DNA of 64,000 bases from Harmothoe impar. Its lineage: Eukaryota > Annelida > Polychaeta > Phyllodocida > Polynoidae. Each line of letters opens with the position of its first letter. The stretch's first letter is position 1. A program made the translations under genes and the position numbers. The stretch is from NCBI GenBank assembly GCA_947462335.1, contig OX381707.1:65105004-65169003 (forward strand), read 5' to 3'. Below are positions 9,701 to 19,735 of the stretch, in pieces. A model generated the notes under the pieces. The model was given only the letters and a program-made list of their open reading frames with translations, made no database searches and had not been told where the DNA came from.

Positions 9701-12182
9701 TTGTGGATACATTTGCAATGTTTAGTAGACCAAACTAATAAACAGATTTTGTGTATTTTGTCTGAAAAACACCCAACAATGTGCAGTTTCGATAAAATAC
9801 ACCGTTTACAGTTTCAATCAACACGTTAGGCACAGGGATGCCAATTTTCTTTTTAATTGAACAGGAAAGAAGAATATCTTAATTTTAATTTTAATGATGC
9901 TGTCTGTCCTTTCTTTGTCGTATTTAACATGTTCCCTTTGTACATATTGTTCATTGCTAGAACCTGGTAAAATTATGTATATTAATGTTGAAATTACCCT
10001 CATGAATAGTCAAGAATTGGACTGCTAGTGGGCCTTGTCTCCGCAAATATTATAGTAAATTTAAATAGCAATCAAAGTAATATCTTTTATCTTGTGTAGG
10101 TAGCACCCCCACGCCCGGCACCCCCCACAGTGGAGGCGGTGTACGTGGCGATAGCGGACCTGTCGGTGACCGTGGAGGACGGTGTGAGCCTCCAGTGCGG
10201 CCAAGTACTCTCCGTACTGGAGAAGACGGAGACCGGCTGGTGGTACGTGAGCGCAGGGGGCGACCGGGGCTGGGCCCCCGTCTCTTACATCACTAAACAG
10301 CACAAAGCCAAGGTACAGTAATCTAATACCAATTTGATCTATGTGTCTGAAATCAGTCATATGTGCTGTTTTCTCATATATACATTTGAATGCCTCCAAA
10401 TCTCACTCACATAGAAGCCGTGACTTTTACGAAGGTCAGACCCCAGATGCGGTTTAAAGGATTTTCCCAAACGCAGAGTACGGCTTCGGCTTATTCATGC
10501 ACAAGTATTTAAGCTAGTATTCTAACTTTAATGTTAAAGCCAAACAGGGCCGTCTCCGTAGCACTGGGCCTGTACTTATCTGCTGTAAGATTTATACTAT
10601 TTACTGTCGAGTCAATATATTATTATACTACAATATAGCCCTTACAATGGTATTATCATCTTCACTACTTCAGAAAGCCCAGTCTGCCTCACCTCGGCCA
10701 CCCAGGCCACTTCCGCCTCCCGGGAAGACCGGATCGTCGGCTGCAGCCGCTAGCCACGACTCACCCGGTGGTGGCCTAGCCTCCCTGGCCGCAGCGCTAC
10801 AGGCTCGGTGTGCCAAACAGTCGTCAGTGAGTGCATCAGACCAGACAAGACAGCAGGAGCCGCAGGTAGCATCTACAGCAGCAACAGAACAGTTGTATCA
10901 GAACGTGGAAGACAGCGAAGCCACTGAAATAGGACGTTATGTGGCCGCATACCCCTTCGAGGGAGTAGAGGTAGGGGAGGTGAGACTGAGCGTCGGGGAT
11001 CTCGTTGACGTATTGGGGAGAAACGTCACAGGGTGGTGGTACGTCAAGGTGTTGGAGGGCTTTGGGCAGGGTGAGGGATGGGTGCCATCAAACTTTCTCA
11101 GGCAAGCTGATGACGATACCGAGTCAACGGGTAGCGGGGTGAGCGGTCGGCTGGGGTCGGGGGTATACGCGGAGGTAAAGAACGCCCTGTATGATGACCT
11201 GGAGTGGAGTGACTCGAGTGGTTCCTCCGCAGGCCCCTCCCCAGCACACACAGCACGGGTACAGCCAGCGACTAGAAGCGAGCCTGCCGCCGTAGCCAAA
11301 GCTGATTCAAATATCGAGCAAGACATGAAGGATTGGTCTCTCTTGTCTGACAATCACAATGCTACAGGTTCTGATACAGAGCCCAGCGACGGCTTCTCTG
11401 ATATTGAAAGACTGAGCAATTTCGTAAGAGCATCTTTTAAAGGTGGTCAGCGCCCAGTTTTGCCACTGAAAAAGTCAAAGGACGCCGAGAACTCGCAACA
11501 GAAAATGGCACTCGACTCGAAACCCAACATTCCATTCCTTAAGCCAGTGCAAAATAAAAGTGACAGTGAGGAAGTAGAGGTTTATTGGAAAAGTGCTAAT
11601 CAATCCTCCTGTATACCTTCGGTTTCTTCGCTGAAACCCACCACTTCAAACAAGCCAGTGAATAACGTCAAAAACTCCCCTAAACCAGCTACAGAGGATA
11701 AACCATCCTTACCAGTGAAGAAGTTCTCCAATGGTGGAGCTAAGCCTGCTATCCCAATGTCAAAACCAGGCGTTGGGGTTAAACCGTCTGTGCCGTGCAA
11801 TAAACCCAATGCTTCAAGTGTGACTAAACCCAGTGTAAAGCCACCTGTGCCCGGGACCAAGCCCCCGGTGAAAAGCACGAAACCGTCGCTGCCACTGAAC
11901 AAACCAGAGGACGGTCGGGGAAAGTCACAGTTCGGAGTGAACAAAAACTTCAACACACCCAAATCTGACACAGCCTCGAACATGAAACCAGGCACCAAGC
12001 TGGCATGGCCGCCAGGACAACGAGCGGAGAACAGTGCGTTCAGTAGCAGCCCGCCCCGGCAGAACGACACCGCGGGTTACCGCAAAAACTCACCTTTACC
12101 TTCGCAGCCTGTGACAAGTAGTAGTAGTAGTAGTGCCAAGCCCTCCAAAGTACAAGACCTAGCCAAGCTATTCGGGCAGTGA
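707..12182 (+). CDS. SH3PXD2: Tks/SH3PXD2-like PX-SH3 scaffold protein gene (5' end outside window)
   Basis: Ten exons join in one frame to 917 codons plus stop: 707-782, 2141-2217, 4947-5041, 6046-6203, 7072-7185, 7497-7614, 7731-8103, 8578-8598, 10100-10312, 10674-12182. All have AG acceptors and GT donors with matching phases. The product is the C-terminal half of a PX domain (residues about 1-80), then four SH3 domains (about 108-168, 174-228, 355-410, 500-558) and a 360-residue Lys/Pro-rich tail. This order, and segments such as IIPFLPGKILF after KFPEE, match vertebrate Tks4/Tks5, adaptors that bind phosphoinositides and organise podosomes or NADPH oxidase. Vertebrate Tks proteins end at their last SH3; here a long tail follows. 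The PX start, promoter and 5' UTR lie upstream of the window. Family call firm; exact orthology to Tks4 or Tks5 cannot be settled. Confidence 0.9.
783..2140 (+). other. SH3PXD2-like intron between PX exons
   Basis: GT-AG intron of 1.36 kb. Contains a small T-rich direct repeat (tttgtttagggctgtt, 1484-1530) and one MITE near 1873-2062. Nothing else recognised. Confidence 0.8.
1873..2062. mobile_element. MITE, TIR family with gttccggta ends
   Basis: Inverted ends: aaaagttgtgttccggta at 1884-1901 and its reverse complement at 2031-2048, extended by A/T-rich ggcc(t)aaaaa tracts. The interior repeats tagggtcgg three times. A related element lies at 39068-39296. No coding capacity. Confidence 0.75.
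2141..2217 (+). CDS. SH3PXD2: SH3PXD2-like exon: PX domain, helix region; source of the 26-bp repeat
   Basis: 77 nt, acceptor gtttgcag, donor AAG|GTGAGT. Encodes [20 protein letters not shown] then NQYCK, aligning with the vertebrate segment ending IDEYCR. The last 24 coding bases plus the donor are the founder of the tandem repeat that fills the following intron. The coding part is conserved across the family, so the repeat came from the exon and not the reverse. Confidence 0.92.
2194..2775 (+). repeat. 26-bp minisatellite block 1, copied from an exon/donor junction
   Basis: About 22 head-to-tail copies of a 26-bp unit: ctataaaccagtactgtaag preceded by gtgagt. The first copy begins inside the coding exon ending at 2217. 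Most copies keep AAG|GTGAGT; some read GGGAGT, which removes the donor GT. Confidence 0.95.
2780..3690. mobile_element. Complex repeat/MITE cluster splitting the minisatellite
   Basis: The 26-bp array is interrupted by 0.9 kb of different repeats. Segment 2787-2809 (cccactttaggtcgctag) is inverted relative to three copies of ttagcgacttaaagtgggag at about 2939, 3024 and 3147, as expected for TIRs of a small DNA element with duplicated right ends. From about 3420 to 3640 a unit of roughly 55-60 bp (ggaatggtattattaacgg, aataagcctcatctttg) is repeated 3-4 times. Confidence 0.65.
3690..4083 (+). repeat. 26-bp minisatellite block 2
   Basis: About 15 more copies of the same 26-bp exon-junction unit as at 2194-2775. 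One copy is shortened (gtgagtataaacc). Flanked on the left by the inserted repeat cluster. Confidence 0.95.
4289..4514. mobile_element. MITE, family with ctttaagggccgcatagtg ends (complete copy)
   Basis: Inverted ends ctttaagggccgcatagtg (4289) and cactatgcagcccttaaag (ending 4514), about 226 bp apart. The core has two pieces shared by other copies: caggagtgtatcaacccc and ctggcgag...gctgcattcatg. Related copies lie near 15363-15498, 23104-23330, 45195-45290 and 53598-53800. Confidence 0.75.
4947..5041 (+). CDS. SH3PXD2: SH3PXD2-like exon: end of PX domain
   Basis: 95 nt, acceptor cttgtag, donor C|GTAAGT, starts in phase 0 and ends in phase 2. Encodes [20 protein letters not shown] followed by [12 protein letters not shown], the last PX helices (vertebrate counterpart contains LPPHISQCDEVFRFFE). 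Confidence 0.92.
5042..6045 (+). other. SH3PXD2-like intron, no repeat recognised
   Basis: 1.0-kb AT-rich GT-AG intron between the last PX exon and SH3-1. No recognisable element. Confidence 0.75.
6046..6203 (+). CDS. SH3PXD2: SH3PXD2-like exon: linker and first half of SH3-1
   Basis: 158 nt, acceptor ggttccag, donor G|GTGAGT. A basic linker ([12 protein letters not shown]) leads into [20 protein letters not shown], the RT-loop half of SH3-1, with the ligand-pocket aromatic motif ATADY. The domain is completed by the next exon at the GWW motif. Confidence 0.92.
6430..6575. repeat. Degenerate GA-rich tandem repeat
   Basis: Irregular repetition of ggagggact / gagggattcgact words with a period of about 18-20 bp in the SH3-1 intron. 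Diverged; copy number uncertain. Confidence 0.5.
6629..6994. mobile_element. MITE with ggtgttgccgaaa ends
   Basis: Inverted ends actcggtgttgccgaaa (from 6630) and ttttcggcaacactgaaact (to 6995), with subterminal ggcctgc/gcaggcc words on both sides. About 0.37 kb, non-coding, inside the SH3-1 intron. Confidence 0.65.
7072..7185 (+). CDS. SH3PXD2: SH3PXD2-like exon: second half of SH3-1
   Basis: 114 nt, acceptor ggttacag, donor G|GTGAGC. Encodes [20 protein letters not shown], carrying the ligand-contacting Trp pair and the Pro of the 3-10 region. The Tyr usually found in the SNYL motif is His here. Confidence 0.92.
7497..7614 (+). CDS. SH3PXD2: SH3PXD2-like exon: first part of SH3-2
   Basis: 118 nt, acceptor tttcag, donor AG|GTAACT. 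Encodes [20 protein letters not shown] through [10 protein letters not shown]. Matches the second Tks SH3, in which FEKGVTVEVIRKNLEGWWYI is the vertebrate counterpart. Confidence 0.92.
7731..8103 (+). CDS. SH3PXD2: SH3PXD2-like exon: end of SH3-2 and proline/arginine linker
   Basis: 373 nt, acceptor acatacag, donor ACG|GTAAGC, ends in phase 0. It finishes SH3-2 with [13 protein letters not shown], then a linker with [13 protein letters not shown] (vertebrate GPVEIIGNIMEIS) and [13 protein letters not shown], equivalent to the RPPPRRE motif in Tks linkers. SH3-2 has Arg where GWxP has Trp and Asn where the pocket Tyr is expected. Confidence 0.92.
8104..10099 (+). other. SH3PXD2-like intron around the candidate microexon
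   Basis: Two kilobases between the SH3-2/linker exon and the SH3-3 exon. Apart from the candidate microexon at 8578-8598 I see no gene or clear repeat. Confidence 0.6.
8578..8598 (+). CDS. SH3PXD2: Candidate 21-nt microexon (ALKNKKK)
   Basis: A pyrimidine-rich tract and TTCTAAG acceptor precede 21 nt, followed by a strong donor AAG|GTAAGT. The length is a multiple of three and both neighbours are in phase 0, so it can be included or skipped. It would insert ALKNKKK, a basic heptapeptide, between the PPPRR linker and SH3-3. The alternative is chance, but the strong donor next to an acceptor argues for a real cassette. Confidence 0.55.
10100..10312 (+). CDS. SH3PXD2: SH3PXD2-like exon: SH3-3
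   Basis: 213 nt (71 codons, phase 0 both sides), acceptor cttgtgtag, donor [29 protein letters not shown] begins a complete SH3 domain with ETGWWYVS and GWAPVSYI. This is the only one of the four SH3 domains keeping the pocket Tyr in the final motif. An in-frame alternative acceptor (gtaggtag) lies two codons inside. Confidence 0.93.
10415..10505. mobile_element. Remnant of the accgtaaaacctcgcgta MITE family
   Basis: Degenerate words (gatgcggtttaaagg, cccaaacgcagagtacggc, ggcttattcatgc) parallel those at 17815-17880 (tgcggtttataa, ccccaaacctagagtgtagc, ggcttatacatg). Likely a decayed copy in the last intron of the SH3PXD2-like gene. Confidence 0.4.
10674..12182 (+). CDS. SH3PXD2: SH3PXD2-like terminal exon: SH3-4 and long Lys/Pro tail
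   Basis: Acceptor cttcag, then 502 codons to TGA at 12180-12182. SH3-4 (nt about 10926-11100) has [27 protein letters not shown] and GWVPSNFL. After it come acidic, Ser-rich segments ([22 protein letters not shown]) and, from about 11600 to 11940, some ten KPxxPxxKP-like units (e.g. [26 protein letters not shown]). These are typical SH3 ligand sequences, so the tail may bind its own SH3 domains. The C-terminus is [20 protein letters not shown]. The Ser run is coded by an AGT microsatellite at 12116-12133. Confidence 0.93.
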   Translation, partial: KAQSASPRPPRPLPPPGKTGSSAAAASHDSPGGGLASLAAALQARCAKQSSVSASDQTRQQEPQVASTAATEQLYQNVEDSEATEIGRYVAAYPFEGVEVGEVRLSVGDLVDVLGRNVTGWWYVKVLEGFGQGEGWVPSNFLRQADDDTESTGSGVSGRLGSGVYAEVKNALYDDLEWSDSSGSSAGPSPAHTARVQPATRSEPAAVAKADSNIEQDMKDWSLLSDNHNATGSDTEPSDGFSDIERLSNFVRASFKGGQRPVLPLKKSKDAENSQQKMALDSKPNIPFLKPVQNKSDSEEVEVYWKSANQSSCIPSVSSLKPTTSNKPVNNVKNSPKPATEDKPSLPVKKFSNGGAKPAIPMSKPGVGVKPSVPCNKPNASSVTKPSVKPPVPGTKPPVKSTKPSLPLNKPEDGRGKSQFGVNKNFNTPKSDTASNMKPGTKLAWPPGQRAENSAFSSSPPRQNDTAGYRKNSPLPSQPVTSSSSSSAKPSKVQDLAKLFGQ

Positions 12183-12857
12183 ATGCGTACAGTGACCATG
12201 TCGTCTACATCCTCCATCCTCCATCCTCCATAAAGGCTCAGTGAAATTGGTAAATATCTGGTCACACACATATTGAATAACCAAACAGGGTAATTTGACG
12301 GAGCCTTCTTTTTTTTTTAAAGAGGAAAAAGAGAGAAACCACTTAATACCATCCAAAATAGGTGGTAAAGCCGTGCATTTGATTTATCAACGGTGTATTA
12401 GCACTATTTTTACTTATTTAAAAAGTTTAGTACTAATTAAATAATCTTCATAATATGCGATAAATTTGAATTGTGACGTATCGTAATATATACCGGTTGC
12501 TTACAGTTAGATACAGTCAATACAGTTGTTGTACCAATTCCTGTAAAGTAATCTATATGGAATATGTATTGGCTTTACCGGTCATTCTAATTTTGTCAAC
12601 TGTGGATCATTTACGACAAGTCGGTTAACTATTTAAGCGTATAGAATTTTATCAAAATATGTGGTTTGTCAGACCTTGTATTGTGATCAAGGATAGAAAG
12701 TTTGGTGATCCATTTTCTTATGGAGAAACTTCCTGAAATAACTGCCATGTATGGTCATGTAGATAACTACCGGTAGTGCTCAATACAGATAGGGCAAGGT
12801 CACCTAAGGTGTAACTTAGGCATTGGCACATGCTCTAGGAATACAGAGAAAGAGTCC
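12183..12857 (+). other. Probable 3' UTR of the SH3PXD2-like gene
   Basis: Non-coding sequence after the stop codon. An ATTAAA hexamer at 12436-12441 is the nearest plausible polyadenylation signal. No AATAAA was found before the transposon at 12858, so the true transcript end is uncertain. Confidence 0.45.
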
Positions 12858-13796
12858 TATATATGAGGCTCACTCTCACCAGATCGATGCAACTATTATT
12901 TGGACGTACATGATCGGCGGACGTACATGATCGGCGGACGTACATGATCGGTGACGTACATGATCGGTGACGTACATGATCGGTGACGTACATGATCGGG
13001 AGTTATTGACTGCCCTACCCTTTCTGACCATGTTAAAACATAAATATATCTTACCAAGCTGTGCATATGGTGTGTGTCTTGACATGTTCTATGTTAGACA
13101 TGTGTATATTCGACTAGGAAGAGAACTTTACTTGACATTTCAATACCGATCATGTACGTCATGTGACGTACATGATCGGTGACGTACATGATCAGTGATT
13201 ATTGACTGCCCTACCCTTTCTGAACAAGGAAAAACATAAATAAACCTTACCTAGGTGTACATATGATGTGTGTCTTGACATGTAAGATGTTAGACATGTG
13301 TAGATGCGACTAGTAAGAGTATTTTACATGACATTTGAAATACCGATCATGTACGTCATGTGACGTACATGATCGGCCATTATTTATTGACTGTCTTAAT
13401 TACCCTTTCTGACCATATATAAAACATAAATCAATCATAGCAAGGTGTACATATGATGTAGGTCTAAATATGTATAATCATAGACATGTGAAGCAGTGGG
13501 TAATGAGGAAATGTTACATGACATTCCAAGCTGATCATGTACGTCATGTGACGTACATGATCGTTTCCACATTGAGCCCCCCCCCCCTCCGGCCCCTATA
13601 AATATTTTGGGAGTTTGTTTTTTCTAATAAACTCCCCAAAGATACATTACAGCCTGTAGGTATGGTTGGGAGAGTTAAACATCGTAGTGCAGGGGGTAAA
13701 AGATGGATTTTGTACTCTGCCGATCATGTACGTCCGCCGATCATGTACGTCACTTTTTTAGTTGCACTGATTTGGTGAGAGTGAGCCATATATATA
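12858..13796. mobile_element. Palindromic non-autonomous DNA transposon, 0.94 kb, with internal triplication
   Basis: Inverted ends of about 36 bp: ggctcactctcaccagatc on the left, its counterpart ggtgagagtgagcc on the right. Inside the left end are tandem 15-17-bp units (acgtacatgatcgg, 12901-12992); inside the right end the same words are inverted (13722-13751). Between them a block of about 190 bp beginning ttattgactgccctaccc is repeated three times (about 12998, 13196, 13380), each copy closed by a near-perfect palindrome built from gatcatgtacgtca. Flanks are tatata-rich, so a TA target-site duplication (TSD) is possible. Confidence 0.85.
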
Positions 13797-15362
13797 TTGA
13801 TCATGATGTGTAATTTAAAGACCCGCACATGACCCTGGATATAGACATAGGGGGTAAGATACTCACATGCACGTGTTAATATATTATTTATACATACTTG
13901 TGGTTCATCAACAGAACAGCATAGTTCACAGCTGTATCATCTAGTTTGTGGCTTAGAAATAATATTGTCGGCGAAGATCTCTCTTTGTGCATTACTCTAT
14001 TGAAGAACATGATATATTTTACTTGTGCAGGGCATCAAGAATATTGCCCGTATGATGAAAAAGAAAACCACGCATTAATACGTCCCTATCATGTCATCTC
14101 CTTTGTTCAGAAGAGAAGGGACCTATAATAATCGTTGGGCATCGTGAACCTACTCTGTCGTAAAGTTTAGACTGAGAAGTACCGTTTATCAATTTTACAG
14201 TCGTATATTATGGTCAACTATAATTTTTGTTGAAAGAAGTGTTGACCATACAGGAACTCATGACCCAAAATGTACTGTCAAGTGGCCATTTTTTTGTGCG
14301 TGAAAAATGATAATTTACATTCCTTTTAGTTGAAACATATTGGTAGTTGTGAGTCTTCGGGTGGTGTCGATTTCTTTAACTTGTATCTGTATGATGTTCA
14401 AATATTAAAATAAGATGAAATACATTTAGTAAAATTTGAGAGACCAAAAACAAAAGTAGGCACAAACTTACGCCTTAGATAACAGTCCTTGAAAGAAAGT
14501 CCATAGTCTGATAGCACGCACAAACTGCGACTTATCCTTGAACCTAATTTGGAACTGTAAAAATTCATATCTCATTGTTACTATAAAGGACGATGCGGGT
14601 TGCTTTTCTTAGATTTAAAGGGCTAGCTAGATTTCATACTGTTCTTATACAATCTAATTAGATGTTGGAAGAGTTATTTCAGTATTAATCACATTTTCTG
14701 CATATTTTTACATGATAGCGTACAGTGTGGCTACTGCAAATAATCACATGTTTTATCAAATACCCAGATCATCCAGTACCACTCTCATTTCTAGTTGTAG
14801 CTACTTGAAATACTAGCTGGTCTAGGGCACTGGTGATAATAGTAATAGGTTAGCAAGTCCACTTGTAGTATTCAAGCACGTAAACTGTTTAATTTAAATC
14901 AGCGAAATTACAAAACGTTTCCATAAAATTAGTATAAAGTTGATTATATTTTGAGCCATCGCCCGATTTCCTTTGTGCAGAAGATTGGTATTTTGAACTA
15001 ATTCCATGTATAGTTGGTCTGTATCTGAACTATATACAAGTCGATCGTGGCAATGTGAAGTCCATACATGTGTCCTCTTAGTTGAATACAAGTAGAAAGA
15101 AACGTGTAGAATTTAGATGTGTAGATATATGTTAGTTATAGAAGTATTTGGTTGGCTCCCATACAACTGGAGAGGCTATAGATAAACGTAGACACGCTGG
15201 TCGAGATTCTAAGATATGGTGCTGATACATTTAAGTACATGATAGCTTCTATTTTAGTTCTTTAGCAATATGTACCCCTTGTAGACAATGTTAAGTCTAT
15301 TCTTTGCATGGTTGCTTCCAATTAAAACATGTTCCTTAATTAACCATTTATGTATCATCCAT

Positions 15363-15498
15363 CCCTTCGGGAGTGCATCAACCCCGTAGGGTCGACATGA
15401 TGCTTGAATACAGCCCGGGCGAGTTACTCGCCACGGCTGTTTTCATGCATCATGACGATAAAGGACATAATGAATTAATGCATTATGCGGCCCTTAAC
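15363..15498. mobile_element. Partial MITE, ggccgcatagtg family
   Basis: Shares gggagtgcatcaacccc, ctggcgag-like and gcatcatgacgataaagg words, plus the right end attatgcggcccttaacgg, with the complete copy at 4289-4514. The left end is decayed. Confidence 0.65.
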
Positions 15499-17696
15499 GG
15501 GTTAACCTGTCGTTGTACTGTGAATGTTGATAAAGTATTGGTAAGGATAGAGTTTGTTTGTGCCAAAGGTATAAATACCAAACCAGCGGTGTATATTCTA
15601 TATGTTGTAACTGCACTCATCTGCGGTCCACAGTATGCCCCTATAGAGGAGGATGATGTCTTATTTTCTTAATAGAAACGAACTGAAAGTACCCTAAATG
15701 GGACTGCCAGAAGTAATCCATTATACATGACATCTATTGTAGAGGAATCCTTTTACCAATAAGGTTAATGTGGATAAAACTAAGTTAGCTTACCAATGAT
15801 AACTACCACTGGTAACACATTGTATCCAGCATTCATTTCGCTTTGATATCCTTCTTGTTGATTAATGAATGTCTCTGTGCAATAGTGGTCTAATTATGTT
15901 AAATTTCATTTATCATATGTTAAAAGAGTATGGTGCACTTAAATTTGATGCTATGTGCAATATTGTTACATTTAACTTCGATAGCATATGCTCCATTATA
16001 TATATACTTGTGCATTGCCAGCTAGTATTGCGTGAATGAAGGATGGTAATACGAGGCATTAAACGTCAGGGAAGCTAGATAGAGCCTTGTGTTGATGTTT
16101 CCGGCCGAATTGCAAAATGCAAAGTCTTTCTTCTGGTTTTCTAAGGGCATTATACATCCATAGTTAAGATAATACTGTCCACTTTAACATGTCACTTTAT
16201 AATGATATGTCTTAATAGTATTAAATATGACTGTCGTTATCTGTACTACGTCTAAACATCGTAGATAATTCAGTTCTATTGATAATTTGTATAATGTCTT
16301 TCTTTCAACACGTCCCCCTGCCTTGTAAAGTAATTACATTTAAATAGTTGTAACACAATCTTGCCAGTAATAATTACGTGTGATGTGGAGATATAGTGTA
16401 TAATGTACAACCAGTGCTTAATGTAACTAGGGGGACTTTAACATTTATACCAGCGTGGTATCATCGGTATATATGTAGTAGAGAAAATGTGCAATTTCAT
16501 TTCGGATATTCCTTATTGTAATTGTAGAATTCAGCCTTCAGCTATTGTTATGGTAGTATTTTAAGACTTAATACTTGGGGTTGTATTTTGTTGTTGGTAC
16601 ATTGTTTAGAAATCATGACTATATGCCACCACCCCCTACCACCGCCCCCAAGAAAGAAGCCCAAACGGACATCCCTCATTATAAACAAATACCAAGGAGC
16701 GATGTTGTGTTAGGGAAACTAACGTTAATTCAGCCCAGACGTCAATAGGATAATACAAACGTGTACTCTAGTCTTGAATCTTACATACATATGTAGACAT
16801 TAAGAAAGTGGTATGTGTGGAAACCCTCAGTAATATATAAGTTGATATAATTATATTGTTAAATATATATTGTTGGATACATATCTGTGTGTGACAGCAA
16901 TGTCGGTGTACTTGTGAACAGAAGGAGAATAGAGAGAAAGGTGCCTTTTTAGATATTGATGTTTAGATATTAAATTATCAAGAATCAGAGTCAGCTTCTT
17001 TCAGAAAGTGACATCACACGGGTTGTTATTAACCAAGTAGCAAGTTATTTGCTAATCACTTATTTTAACAGGTTTGTTTTTTCAATGATGCTTATCAAAT
17101 ATGTGTATAGCCCATTATATCTTCATCCAGAAAAGGGTAAAGAACTCAAGTGTAGGAAAGTACACATAATGGAAACTACCGAAAACTTATATTTTTAAGA
17201 CTCTACTCTTGAATAGATTTGAGGAAATGTGTTAGATATTATACATTTTATAGTTCAATTATACAATCGACAATTTGCTGAGTGTTTGGTCACTGTACTT
17301 GTACAAGTAGCTACATCTTGTCATAGAACTATCCATGTTGTCACTATAATTTCTTCCACATGTTTCCGCATATAGCCAAATACAGTGTATAATGTGATCG
17401 CAGACTAGTCTGTACAAATACCTGTCGTGGTTTAAGTAATGGCAAATAAGCCGTTTAACTAAGTTCTTCCATCAGTATTAAGAACAGTTTACTACTTTGA
17501 AGAAAAAATAGCAGTGATAACTTTTAAGTTTCCCCAGTTATGGTACAAAATGGCTGCTTGTTTTCTTTGGCCTTTTTAACCTATTTCTGCTCTTGCCCCT
17601 TCCTTATTAATGTATCATGCTAAATGCGGTAGCCACCATGACCTGCATGACCAGGTTAATCGAACCATACTTTGGTCAATATGTATATTGCGACTA

Positions 17697-17890
17697 CCGC
17701 AAAGTCTCGCGCGAATCAGAACCAGCTTTAATTTGATACTGAACCCGCCCATAAAACGTGCGGCGTATACGAGGGGTTTTAGAATTACACTACAATTGCC
17801 ATCATCAAAGCCCCTGTGCGGTTTATAATATTTCCCCAAACCTAGAGTGTAGCTTATACGAAGGTTTGGCTTATACATGAGACTTTACGG
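17697..17890. mobile_element. MITE, accgtaaaacctcgcgta family, TA-flanked
   Basis: Ends ccgcaaagtctcgcgcg (17697) and gagactttacgg (to 17890), flanked on both sides by TA (17695-17696, 17891-17892), the target duplication of Tc1/mariner-type elements. Diverged relative of the copy at 50198-50676. Confidence 0.6.
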
Positions 17891-19275
17891 TATGGTATGA
17901 ATACTTGTGAAGCAGTTACATCAATATGTACGCTCCCTATAGAATGTACATGTGCTGTCCTTGTTTAGGCATAATATTATTTACTTCAAATAGTGTAGTA
18001 AAAAGGTAAATTATGTTGTAGCTATAATAAAAGAAGAAGTAAAATATGACATTGAGTCGTTTTTGTATCTATATGTATATAGCAACATCATATAGTCTTT
18101 AAGGTTACCCGTTTTAAAGATTTAGTTTTTAGGCCACATCCAAAATTATTACTCTAGGGATTTAGAAATCATGTCCATGTCTCTTATAAAACACAATATT
18201 CCTTTCACATCAATTTTCCAATTTCATGACCAAAATGAAACCATTGCCAATGTTCCAGAGCGTACCCAGAATAACTCCGACTGCCACTCCACCTGGTGAT
18301 CAATGTATGCATTATTACACCCTTCAAGGTTTCATCCCCTGTCTGCATATCTAGGTAGGCACTTGGATACATTTTTTAAAACTGTTACAATATATTCTGA
18401 CTGTAACCATGTGATAGAGCACATTGACTCCCTCTCAGAACATTTGGAATTACATTTGTATCCTAAGTAGAAGTGAAGAAATCAACCAGAACATGCATAG
18501 GCTGCAGAAGCAAGCTGGTGCTATACAAATGTACACAGCCTGGTGTGGCAAATTGGCACCAACTACTAGAGACACTCTGTTCTCTCTTTAATTGCAAGGT
18601 AACATGACATATCAGGCTTGCGCAATGTTACAATGTTACTTGTGTATATATATCTCATTGATTAAACCAGAATCCTACAATATGTGACTTGTATAGCACA
18701 TTCTTTTATTGATTAAAATGAACAGTGATACCAGACACAGGTGACGAAACCACAGATCAGGTCTCAACCATGACTCACCGGTGACATCTGGTGTTAGGAT
18801 CTAACATCTTACCAATAGGCTTACATAGGGATACCCAGACTGCTTAACACTGGTATATCAAGACAGAACATGACTAATTTAGGGGAATGCAGGAAACCTC
18901 TTGGGATTCCACGCAGGAGGCTGTAATCGGACATGTAGCATACTATTGATATGTAGAAAGAGGGCCGCATGTTAATACAAAGGGGCCATGAATATTTCAA
19001 TGAAATTCGCTTAGATAAAGTTGACCTTTACATTTGGATAATTGCCATATTAGGACTTACAATTAAATATATTCCCAATGAAAAGTAGTGGATAGCCGCC
19101 TAAAATAGCTTTCCAATAAGCTAGTGCATGCTCTGTTATCTCTAATAGGGGCTGAATAGGAGCAAAAACGAATAGGGTCATTTCAGACAGGCACTCATAA
19201 GGGTGCCAATTTTAGTGTGCCACCTGTGACTGCTGGTCTGAGCCCTGCAGTGCGGTTCTTCCAAGTGCCTAATCT

Positions 19276-19735
19276 AGGTCTCAGTGAGGGTAATCCCGCA
19301 CAAAACTGAGAGTCATATACGATTCTGGTCAGAAGTGAATACTGCAGGGGCACTGAATGGTCCATGATTAAGTTGGAAATGATGCCAATATTATGAAAAC
19401 TTGTACACATGCTGCTGAATGTCTGCCAATTTCAATCAAATAATAGGAAAGGAATTCTCAGTGAGTTTACATTTTTTTCAAAGGCTACATTGGGGATCAG
19501 TGAAAATGCAAATTATTCAGTGCAAATTCAGGCGGAATTCAGGTGGTTTTACGCTACAGACCAGTGCTCAAATTTTCCGTGGTCAGTAGCTAATTTTTGT
19601 GTGAAATGTTTTGTAGAAAAGATGTATCTTTTAGGTCAAGGGTGATTTTCAGAAATTGTAAATGTCCTGGTAGCTGTTATTGCGTTTTCCGCTATATCAA
19701 AATATATAGTAAAAGGATTTCCTTCGCTGAGACCT
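19276..19735. mobile_element. MITE with aggtctcag ends, full-length copy
   Basis: 460 bp between aggtctcagtgaggg and ccttcgctgagacct (inverted ends, about 15 bp with a few mismatches). No coding capacity. An internally deleted sister copy lies at 20593-20869. Confidence 0.75.

Larger units (their letters stand above)
13797..19275. other. Intergenic region between tail-to-tail genes
   Basis: 5.5 kb of AT-rich DNA (GC low by eye) between the SH3PXD2-like and tubulin 3' ends. Contains a degenerate MITE copy near 15363-15498 and another at 17697-17890. No exon-like or RNA-like sequence recognised elsewhere. Confidence 0.6.
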
